A DNA stretch of 64,000 nucleotides from assembly GCA_963757945.1 (NCBI GenBank), contig CAVWTN010000002.1:1736001-1800000 (forward strand). The letters run 5' to 3'. The stretch is from CAVWTN01 sp963757945 (GTDB taxonomy: Bacteria > Vulcanimicrobiota > Vulcanimicrobiia > Vulcanimicrobiales > Vulcanimicrobiaceae). The position numbers and the translations under genes are program-made. The notes below the pieces were generated by a model. It did not search any database, had not been told where the DNA came from, and saw only the letters and a program-made list of their open reading frames with translations. Positions 34,720-41,768 of the stretch are shown here, piece by piece. The first letter of the stretch is position 1; the number at the start of each line of letters is the position of its first letter.

Positions 34720-34899
34720 TCATCTTTCTCGCTCGGAAAGAAGTCGTTCCAGAGCAGCAATTGGAACGAGAATCCGGCGGCCGATCCGAATCGTCGGAAT
34801 CTCGCCGCGTCTGGCCGCCTCGTAGGCCAGGTTACGGCTGATGCCGAGCAGCCGCGCTGCTTCCGCGGTGGTGACGGTGAGTGTTGCGTGGTCTTGCAT
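34720..34899 (-). CDS. Excisionase-like HTH (MerR/AlpA type) protein
   Basis: A 59-residue protein, ATG 34899 to TGA 34720. LTVTTAEAARLLGISRNLAYEAARRGEIPTIRIGRRILVP is the characteristic excisionase-family winged HTH: EAARLLGIS is the helix-turn-helix and IPTIRIGRRILVP the wing. It sits upstream of the integrase on the same strand, matching an xis-int module that controls excision direction. A good promoter lies 21 bp upstream of its start. Confidence 0.85.
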   Translation of the reverse strand: MQDHATLTVTTAEAARLLGISRNLAYEAARRGEIPTIRIGRRILVPIAALERLLSERER

Positions 34900-34919
34900 G
34901 CCACCAACAGTAGCGCACT

Positions 34920-34948
34920 ATTCTAAACACGATGTTACTGGCCGCCAA
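34920..34948 (-). promoter_or_regulatory. Promoter of the xis-int operon
   Basis: On the minus strand TTGGCG (34948-34943) is followed after exactly 17 nt by TAGAAT (34925-34920). These match the housekeeping sigma consensus at 4/6 and 5/6 positions. Transcription would begin about 15 bases before the excisionase ATG at 34899. Confidence 0.55.
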
Positions 34949-35363
34949 CCGGCGTCCGTGCGTACTGTACTCCTGGTGGCTCCTGGGGCGAGGGTGGCGA
35001 GCGGGGGCGGAGTGCTTCGGCTCAGGTGCCGTCGGGCGGTAAGTACGCGCAGTGATTTGCAGAGGCTTGACTGGGCGCATTTCGGAGCCTTCTGCGTGCT
35101 CTCGTCCGCCGCCGTCACGAGCGATATGACGCCGTTATCGCGCTCACGATCACGTATCCGACTCGCGCGTCGGTCGTCGCAGCCGGCAACGTGGCCGTGC
35201 TGGCATCGTCCCGAATCCGGGCCGCAACGCAATCTGAAATCGTCAAGCCAGCTCGCTTGGCTGTTCATCATGTTTCTTGAGCCACGTCAGCGGGGACCGT
35301 CAAGTTCAATTGCACCGTGGTCCTGAGAGGCATAGTTAGGCCTCCGTCGCGCCGCTCGTTCCC
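34949..35363. other. Noncoding stretch between the xis promoter and the palindrome
   Basis: About 415 bp without a convincing gene. Open frames on both strands (for example 34918-35271 minus) have no ribosome-binding site, no recognisable motif and compositions typical of chance. I see nothing further to annotate. Confidence 0.5.
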
Positions 35364-35381
35364 GATGTGCCTAGGCACATC
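35364..35381. promoter_or_regulatory. Perfect 18-bp palindrome
   Basis: GATGTGCCTAGGCACATC is an uninterrupted self-complementary site 80 bp upstream of the tandem array. It looks like a dimeric repressor operator, or a partition or initiator binding site. A small hairpin (CCGTTT at 35400-35405 with AAACGG at 35413-35418) lies between it and the array. Confidence 0.45.
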
Positions 35382-35462
35382 CTATCCTGCCAATAAACTC
35401 CGTTTCTAGCATAAACGGCGGTGAGAAAAAACTGAAACGCAAACGATAACAATGCGGAACTG

Positions 35463-35705
35463 AAGCGGAATAGAAAGCGGAGCAAAAAACGGACCAGAAA
35501 AGCGCGTGAAAAAGAGAGGCCGAGGCGGAATAGAAAGCGGAAGAATATACGGACTAGAAAAGCGGGTGAAAGAGAGACGCCACGGCGGAATAGAAAGCGG
35601 AAGAAAATGCGGACTAGAAAAACGCGTGAAAAATAGACGCCGCGGCGGAATAGAAAGCGGAAGAGAATACGGACTAGAAAAGCGCGTCGAAAAAGAGACG
35701 CCGCG
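35463..35705 (+). repeat. Four tandem copies of a purine-rich 60-bp unit
   Basis: Units start near 35463, 35523, 35583 and 35643 and share GCGGAATAGAAAGCGGA, then a variable 6-8 nt, then CGGACTAGAAAAGCGCGTGA. The last copy has a 1-nt insertion. Each unit contains shorter subrepeats of the form GCGGAATAGAAA every 12-14 nt. The plus strand is about 80% purine and far more A-rich than its surroundings. The period is a multiple of three and a frame encoding GGIESGRxxGLEKRV repeats is open at 35464-35733, but copy differences are mainly non-synonymous, so coding is not supported. It may be an origin, binding-site array or RNA. Confidence 0.85.
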
Positions 35706-35987
35706 GCCGAACGAGCGGACGGCGCCGAGTTAGGCGAGGTGAGCGCCTGCCAGATAGTGGTAGTGGACGCCTGGCTGCACTTTTACCCTGCGGTAACCCC
35801 CGCGCCATATGGCCGTGTGGAAGCGGTGCTAGACTCCATCGCATGAGCAGATCACGGACGCTATTCATACGAGCCCTTTTTGGTTCCGGTGCGGGCCTAC
35901 TAAGATGTCTACTCGCGAGGGCCGCGTCGATGTGTTTCGCTACGTCGGCGGAGTTGACGCCAATCACGTCGGCCGACCGCAGGCGCA

Positions 35988-36908
35988 TCACGGCAGCTGG
36001 AGCTGCCGACTCAGTTCATCGGCTTGACCCCGCAACTTCTCCGGATTCCTTTTTGCCAATTGTCGAAGATTCTGCAGCTTCCAGCGAAGGGCCGGCAACT
36101 GTTCCAGGTGCTCGACCTCAAGCAGGGACCAATCCGGTTCTGCATGGGCGAGCGAGAGCAAGAAATTCCGTTCGTGCGCGCTCAGGTTGCTTTGAAGTTC
36201 AGCGATCGTTCGCTCGCGGGCTGATAGTAGGTCCGCCAGTTCAACCGGGTTGGCGGTCATCCCGCGGAACGTTCGTTCATATTCCTGCGCAATGTCCTTG
36301 CGCGCTGGGAACAACACTTCGTGGATTGGGCGGTTATGGCAGGCGAGGTAGACGACGAAACACCGCCGGATACCGGGCGTGATGCCTTCATGAGCAAGAA
36401 GTTGCAGCACGTCGAACAGATCGCGGGGATGCTGCCGGTCCATCGCGGCAACGAGCTTTCCACCGTATACATCCTCGAGCGATAGAACGGGTAGTTCCAG
36501 ATCGGCGAGCAGCACTGCCTTTGCCTTAGGGGTCAGCGATGCAGTCTGCACCGGATGGACGGTGCCCCGCATGACGAAGTTTACCTCTGCTTTGATCTCG
36601 ATAATACCGCGCCGAACAAACAGTTTGGTTTCGCCTACGTCGTCGGCCTTTGTGACGTGCGCCTGGAATCCGCTTGCCTCAAGGCGGCTGGCGGCTTCCC
36701 GGATCGCTGCGTTGATGGACGCCAGGGCCTCATCGCGAGACAAGCGGTGATCGACAAAGACGAGATCCAAGTCGATTGATAATCGCGGCATGTCACGGAA
36801 GAACAGGTTTATGGCGGTTCCACCTTTCAACGCGAAGATGCCGCCGGCAAACACAAGGGGCGCCGCCTGCGTCAGCAGACGAGCCGTATCGAGATACACC
36901 TGATTCAT
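35988..36908 (-). CDS. AbiEii-type nucleotidyltransferase toxin
   Basis: This 306-residue toxin of a type IV toxin-antitoxin/abortive infection system has the AbiEii (DUF1814) nucleotidyltransferase core: FALKGGTAINLFFRDMPRLSIDLDLVF gives the GG-T motif (29-31) and the metal-binding Asp46/Asp48, followed by IEIKAEVNFVMRG and ELPVLSLEDVYGGKLVAAMDRQHPRDLFDV. The family modifies tRNA or other RNA ends and arrests growth. The start ATG 36908 overlaps the AbiEi stop by ATGA. Its 3' end together with about 65 bp downstream recurs as a remnant at 48535-48653. Confidence 0.9.
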   Translation of the reverse strand: MNQVYLDTARLLTQAAPLVFAGGIFALKGGTAINLFFRDMPRLSIDLDLVFVDHRLSRDEALASINAAIREAASRLEASGFQAHVTKADDVGETKLFVRRGIIEIKAEVNFVMRGTVHPVQTASLTPKAKAVLLADLELPVLSLEDVYGGKLVAAMDRQHPRDLFDVLQLLAHEGITPGIRRCFVVYLACHNRPIHEVLFPARKDIAQEYERTFRGMTANPVELADLLSARERTIAELQSNLSAHERNFLLSLAHAEPDWSLLEVEHLEQLPALRWKLQNLRQLAKRNPEKLRGQADELSRQLQLP

Positions 36909-37645
36909 GGTTTCAGCACGAGCAAACCGTGCTTGGACTTGGATACCCAAGGCCGATCGCTACCGGTGGGCAGCTTCGTGACGTCGAGTTTCGAGAACCA
37001 GTTCAGCTTCAGTTCGCGGCCGAGCTGCAGGCACAAGCGCACGGTCTTTACGCTCGTGCAATGCCTCAGCAGCTCATCAAGTATGTCGGCACGCAAGTTG
37101 TACGTGCCCTCCATGATTTCGCGAGCCTCCTGCAATGGCTGGCGAACGCCGACCTCGCTGAGCAACTCCAGTATGGCGCGCTCGGGTGCCGCAACGAGCG
37201 GCGCGCCGCTCCGATGCTCGAAGCGGTCAACGCTCAGCGGCTTGGTCGATTGTTCCTCGAACAGCCGCTTGCGGTGGTACTCGCTAGGGAATTGACGGAC
37301 GAACCAATCCGGCAGACGAGCGGCGGCCCAACCGTACAAGTGTAAGACGGTTTCTTGCGAGACGTAGTGACGCACCCCATACCAATCCAGCGCCGACTTG
37401 CCGCCGACGTGCATGCCTTGGATCTTTCGCTCGAGCAAACGTAGGCTGGGGTACAGTGCCAGGGGATCATCGCCCGGGCGGCAATATACGCCGCGCGCCA
37501 GGCGGGTTAACCAGCCTGCGCGTGCGTAATGGACAGCGAGGTCTGCGGATATGCCGAGGCTGGCCAGGTCGGCTGAAGTCAAAGGGGCTGCCGCCGGCAG
37601 GTGGGCGTAGAGATTCTTTAGTTTGCCAGGGCTAGTCGTAGCCAT
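36905..37645 (-). CDS. AbiEi-type antitoxin/autorepressor
   Basis: This 246-residue protein (from ATG 37645) has an N-terminal winged-helix domain (LKNLYAHLPAAAPLTSADLASLGISADLAVHYARAGWLTRLARGVYCRPGDDP) and an AbiEi C-terminal domain. In related systems AbiEi represses its own promoter and counters AbiEii without direct binding. The chosen start sits 6 nt after a perfect TATAAT box (37651-37656, minus strand), so the mRNA would be virtually leaderless; a longer ATG at 37663 would lie upstream of that box. A TCGTAG-CCATA-CTACGA palindrome spans the start codon. Confidence 0.88.
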   Translation of the reverse strand: MATTSPGKLKNLYAHLPAAAPLTSADLASLGISADLAVHYARAGWLTRLARGVYCRPGDDPLALYPSLRLLERKIQGMHVGGKSALDWYGVRHYVSQETVLHLYGWAAARLPDWFVRQFPSEYHRKRLFEEQSTKPLSVDRFEHRSGAPLVAAPERAILELLSEVGVRQPLQEAREIMEGTYNLRADILDELLRHCTSVKTVRLCLQLGRELKLNWFSKLDVTKLPTGSDRPWVSKSKHGLLVLKP

Positions 37646-37707
37646 ACTACGATTATACGGCACATATCAAATCGGAGCCCTATTTTGATTTATTGGACTT
37701 ATCGTAG
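37636..37707 (-). promoter_or_regulatory. abiE promoter and candidate AbiEi operator
   Basis: The minus strand has TATAAT at 37656-37651. A perfect inverted repeat, TCGTAG(5 nt)CTACGA at 37636-37652, overlaps the start codon and the expected transcription start. A third TCGTAG half-site is at 37702-37707. Negative autoregulation through inverted repeats is known for AbiEi. No good -35 hexamer is seen at 17 bp. Confidence 0.5.
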
Positions 37708-38284
37708 TTTGGCTGCGATCGCGTCCTTCGGAAGGCGCTCAAACGGCTTATACGGCCGGATCGGCCGGAGGCGCGCTCGATTCGCTGGGCTCTCCTCAGT
37801 CGCAATACCTCCTGCTTAGCGTGAACCGTCGCCGAGTTGCGAGGGAAAGGAGAGGCAAGGGACGTTGACGAGCGGCCGGCCCTCGGCACACATCCGACTT
37901 GCCTTGACCGTGCATCCCGCGATCGCCCAGCTCTTGGGACGGGCCCTTGCGCAGCACGCGCCAAGGCTCCAACGCCAGCGATTGTCTGCAGGCGGGCGCT
38001 AGCTGGCTACACGTGGAAGATCGAACATATGTTTTCACCTGTAAAGCCGTCTGCTGAGCGGCTGGGCTCCGACGGGGTATAGCGTAGGCAGCCTTGATGC
38101 TTAGGTTGAGCCAATATGTAAGCGGCGGCAGTAGAAGGAATACAGGCGTCCACGTGAGCCAGAGTCATAAGGTCCTTCGAGGGCGAACCCGGGGCGGCAA
38201 CAGCGTGGGACGTAGAGGTGGTTTGCGAACCGGCTCGTCTGCCGTCGCTTTCCCTTCGGCGCTCCAAGGTACGCTGCGCGCAAG
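37708..38284. other. Long divergent intergenic region
   Basis: About 580 bp between abiE and the helicase operon. It holds no open frame with a credible ribosome-binding site or motif. It presumably carries the helicase promoter, but I could not assign boxes. Composition is lower in GC than the core genome. Confidence 0.5.
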
Positions 38285-41146
38285 ATGATCACTGATTACC
38301 AAGCGAAATACATTGCGCACGATCTCATTCGACGACGCTCCTCCGATAGCGCGGAACGTCTCGCCGTCGCGGTTGCCGGCGCACAGGTCGACGTAAATCC
38401 GCATCAGGTCGATGCGGCCTTGTTTGCGTTCGCATCACCGTTATCGAAGGGCGCCTTACTTGCCGACGAGGTCGGACTTGGCAAGACGATTGAGGCCGGG
38501 CTAGTGATCTCTCAGCGCTGGGCGGAAGCCCGGCGCCGCATCCTCGTCATCGTTCCGGCCAACCTGCGAAAGCAGTGGCTGCAAGAGCTTGCGGAAAAGT
38601 TCTTCATCCCCAGCACGATCTTAGAAGCGCGCTCGTACAATGCCGAAATCAAAGCTGGACATTTCAGCCCATTCGAACCGCAGGATCGAGTTGTTATCTG
38701 CTCCTACCAATTTGCTCGGAGTAGAGCTGCGGAGGTAGCGCGGACGCCTTGGGACTTGGTCGTAATTGACGAAGCTCATCGGCTTCGCAACGCCTACAAG
38801 GCGTCGAATGTGATCGCGAATACCCTCAAGGGCGCGCTTACTGAACGTAACAAACTACTCCTGACGGCGACACCGCTGCAAAACTCTCTGCTGGAGTTAT
38901 TTGGTCTCGTCAGTTTCATCGACGACCGCGTCTTCGGCGACGTTAAGAGCTTCCGCGAACAGTTCGTCGGCACAGCTCAGAATCGTGAATTCGATTTACT
39001 TCGCGCACGACTCAAGCCCATTTGTCATCGTACGCTGCGAAGACAGGTGATGGCGTATGTGCCTTACACACGGCGGCACGCGATCTTACAAGAGTTCAGC
39101 CCCGATGAGGCCGAGGACAAGCTCTATAACCTTGTTAGCGCGTACCTTCAGCGCGATAATCTGTGGGCTCTCCCCCCTGGTCAGCGCGCTCTGATGACGT
39201 TGGTATTGCGTAAATTGCTGGCATCGTCGTCCTTCGCTATTGCCGGCGCACTCGCTTCGATCTCCGACCGCCTCCAGGCGCGACTCGACCAGGGCAAGCG
39301 CCTCACCGACCTGACGGATACGGTCGAGGAGGATTACGAAGCCCTCGACGAGACCCAGGACGAATGGACGGACGACGATGCCGCCGAGCCGCTAAGCGAA
39401 GCGGATATCCGCGCGCTCGAAACCGAGATAGCCGAGCTGCGGGCATTTGCCGTTCTGGCTACGTCCATCGAGCAAAACGCTAAAGGACGCGCTCTGCTCG
39501 CAGCGTTGAAAGTCGGATTCGCTAAGGCACGCGAGTTCGGCGCTGCCGAAAAGGCGATCATCTTCACCGAATCCCGGCGCACGCAGGCGTACCTCCTTCG
39601 CGTCCTAGGGGATAGCCCTTGGGCAGATTCTATCGTCTTGTTCAACGGCAGCAATACGGACGAGAAGTCGCGCGCGGTCTATCGAGAATGGCTTGGGCGT
39701 CATGCGGGCTCGGATCGCGTCACCGGGTCGCGTACGGCCGACATGCGTTCCGCCTTGGTCGACTATTTCCGAGAACGCGGAACGATTATGATTGCGACCG
39801 AGGCGGGCGCCGAAGGTATCAACCTACAGTTCTGTTCGATGATCGTCAATTACGACTTGCCGTGGAACCCTCAGCGCATCGAGCAGCGCATCGGCCGTTG
39901 CCACCGATACGGCCAAAAGCACGATGTAGTCGTCGTGAATTTCCTCAATCACAAGAATGCGGCGGATCAACGCGTCTATCAGCTTCTCTCCGAGAAGTTC
40001 CAGCTCTTCGAAGGCGTGTTCGGAGCGAGCGATGAGGTGCTGGGAGTCATTGAATCGGGCGTCGATTTCGAAAAGCGCATTGCCGAAATCTATCAGCAAT
40101 GCCGCCAGCCGATCGAGATCCAGACGGCCTTTGATAGCCTTCAACTCGAACTAAGCCTGGAAATCAGCGACGCGATGACGGCGGCGCGCCGAAAGCTACT
40201 AGAGAATTTCGACGACGAGGTTCGCGAGAAGCTGAAGCTCCGCGATCAGGACACCGACCAATACCTCAAGCACTTCGAGCTACAGTTGATGCGCCTAGCC
40301 CAGCATGAACTAAGAGATGTTGCATCGTTCGTCAATGCGTCGTCGTTCCGCCTCGACGCGCTGCCGGAGTGGGTCTCCGACCCCACTATTCCGATCGGCC
40401 TTTACGAGCTGCCGCGACGGTCAGGTGAAGCGCATTTCTTTCGCGTCAATCACCCGCTGGGTGGTTCCATCATCGCTCACGCTTTAGGGCGAGAGTTGCC
40501 CGCTGCCGAAATCGCATTCGACTATACCGCTTACCAGGGGCGTATCAGCCTTATCGAGCCGTTCGTCGGCAGGTCCGGCTGGATGACGGCGGTGCTTGTG
40601 TCGATCGAAGCGCTCGGTCAGAGCGAGGACTGCCTGCTGGTCGCTGGCCAATGCGACGACGGCGCGACACTCAACGAAGAGACTTTGAATCGTTTGCTAA
40701 CCGTAGACGCAAGCGTGGGCGCATCGATTGCTGTGCCCACCCTTATTGAAGAGGAACTGGCGGCGCAGATTACCGAGCAGCAGAATCGAACCCGTCGCAG
40801 GATCTCGGAGCGTAATGCCCGTTTCTTCGAGATGGAGGCGAATAAGCTCGACGGCTGGGCTGATGACCTTAAGGTCGGGCTAGAGCGCGAGCTGAAGGAG
40901 CTAGATAGGCAGATTCGAGAGGTCCGCAGCGCGGCTACTGTGGCCTCTACCTTAGAGGAAAAACTGGCAGGCCAGAAAGCCGTTAAGGCACTTGAGGCCG
41001 ACCGATCCGCTAAACGACGGTCGCTCTTCGACGCGCAGGACAAGATCGACGCACAGCGTGCTGAGCTGATCGCGCAAATCGAGCTAAAGCTGGAGCAGAC
41101 TATTGATCGCCGGCAGCTGTTCACGATTCACTGGAGGGTGCAGTGA
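38285..41146 (+). CDS. SNF2/HepA-family helicase
   Basis: A 953-residue superfamily 2 ATPase. The N-terminal RecA lobe has motif I DEVGLGKT (61-68), LVIVPANLRKQW (Ia) and motif II DEAH (162-165), then LLLTATPLQN (III). An acidic linker (EEDYEALDETQDEWTDDDAAEP) precedes the second lobe with FTESRRTQAYLL, IATEAGAEGINLQFCSMIVNYDLPWNPQRIEQRIGRCHRYGQ (V/VI). The C-terminal third is a coiled-coil-rich region. It resembles RapA/HepA-like and DISARM DrmD-like helicases found in defence islands. Its stop overlaps the next gene (GTGA), so it leads a coupled operon. Substrate (DNA or RNA polymerase) is unknown. Confidence 0.88.
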   Translation: MITDYQAKYIAHDLIRRRSSDSAERLAVAVAGAQVDVNPHQVDAALFAFASPLSKGALLADEVGLGKTIEAGLVISQRWAEARRRILVIVPANLRKQWLQELAEKFFIPSTILEARSYNAEIKAGHFSPFEPQDRVVICSYQFARSRAAEVARTPWDLVVIDEAHRLRNAYKASNVIANTLKGALTERNKLLLTATPLQNSLLELFGLVSFIDDRVFGDVKSFREQFVGTAQNREFDLLRARLKPICHRTLRRQVMAYVPYTRRHAILQEFSPDEAEDKLYNLVSAYLQRDNLWALPPGQRALMTLVLRKLLASSSFAIAGALASISDRLQARLDQGKRLTDLTDTVEEDYEALDETQDEWTDDDAAEPLSEADIRALETEIAELRAFAVLATSIEQNAKGRALLAALKVGFAKAREFGAAEKAIIFTESRRTQAYLLRVLGDSPWADSIVLFNGSNTDEKSRAVYREWLGRHAGSDRVTGSRTADMRSALVDYFRERGTIMIATEAGAEGINLQFCSMIVNYDLPWNPQRIEQRIGRCHRYGQKHDVVVVNFLNHKNAADQRVYQLLSEKFQLFEGVFGASDEVLGVIESGVDFEKRIAEIYQQCRQPIEIQTAFDSLQLELSLEISDAMTAARRKLLENFDDEVREKLKLRDQDTDQYLKHFELQLMRLAQHELRDVASFVNASSFRLDALPEWVSDPTIPIGLYELPRRSGEAHFFRVNHPLGGSIIAHALGRELPAAEIAFDYTAYQGRISLIEPFVGRSGWMTAVLVSIEALGQSEDCLLVAGQCDDGATLNEETLNRLLTVDASVGASIAVPTLIEEELAAQITEQQNRTRRRISERNARFFEMEANKLDGWADDLKVGLERELKELDRQIREVRSAATVASTLEEKLAGQKAVKALEADRSAKRRSLFDAQDKIDAQRAELIAQIELKLEQTIDRRQLFTIHWRVQ

Positions 41147-41328
41147 CCGCTAAATCGTCGCCATCGGAGAGCCTATCAGCAGAGCTGGTTGATCGTCTGA
41201 TCGCGGCCGGGCTGCTCCGCGCTAATAAGCGTGAGGTGCTGATCGCTAAGATTGCCGCCGGCAATATGAAAGGTCAGGATTGGAAGCTCGAAATTGAGCT
41301 GGCTCAGGATAAGGCGGCTGCCGAATGA
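41143..41328 (+). CDS. Small protein coupled to the helicase
   Basis: A 61-residue protein starting at GTG 41143, overlapping the helicase stop and itself overlapped by the next start (ATGA). It is helical (SLSAELVDRLIAAGLLRANKREVLIAKIAAGNMKGQDWKLEIELA). No family is recognised. Its tight coupling on both sides suggests a real subunit or adaptor linking the helicase to the AAA ATPase; related three-gene arrangements would support this. Confidence 0.65.
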   Translation: MTAKSSPSESLSAELVDRLIAAGLLRANKREVLIAKIAAGNMKGQDWKLEIELAQDKAAAE

Positions 41329-41768
41329 GTACGACCCCTCCACTCAAGTCGCTCACCATCACGGCCTTTCGGGGATCTTCTAGGACATTCACGCTACCGT
41401 TTGAACGAGGCCGAAAGCTGACGCTGGTCTACGGCGAGAACGGTACTGGAAAAACGACGATCTGCGACGCGTTGGAGTTGTTGGCGCATGGGCGGGTATC
41501 GTCACTCGACGGATTCGGCCTCGGAAAGGGACTAGAGAAATACTGGCCCACGGCAGGCAAGGCAGTCGGCGATTTGTCGGTAGCGCTGGAGACTAGCGCA
41601 GGCACTGTTTCCGGCAAGATCGTCGGCAAGGATGTCAACGTGACGCCGGCCGTATCGCGTCCGAAGATCGAATTGCTGCGGCGCGAGAAAATACTTGATC
41701 TAATTAGAGCGCGTCCAGCGGACCGCTACGAGTCTCGCCGGATCCTAAGGTGCCGCCTCGTAGCCTAA
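41325..41768 (+). pseudogene. 5' fragment of an SMC/RecF-like AAA ATPase
   Basis: The first 136 or so residues are a clear N-terminal ATP-binding segment of an SMC/RecN-type ATPase: LKSLTITAFRGSSRTFTL, then VYGENGTGKTTICDALELLAHG (Walker A at 37-44) and KIELLRREKILDLIRARPADRYE, which normally leads into a long coiled coil. Here the similarity stops at about base 41733 and the frame ends at 41768 with no signature motif, Walker B or coiled coil. Sequence beyond the break is the interior of another helicase gene. A deletion fusing two genes is the simplest reading. Confidence 0.75.

Noticed and set aside
35463..35705. CRISPR array
   Set aside because: The repeats are direct tandem units with no unique spacers and no cas genes nearby.
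35674..35991. A 105-codon gene downstream of abiEii
   Set aside because: Only the first 20 codons resemble the second repeat copy; the rest is Arg-rich and unlike a protein. Kept as part of the repeat finding.
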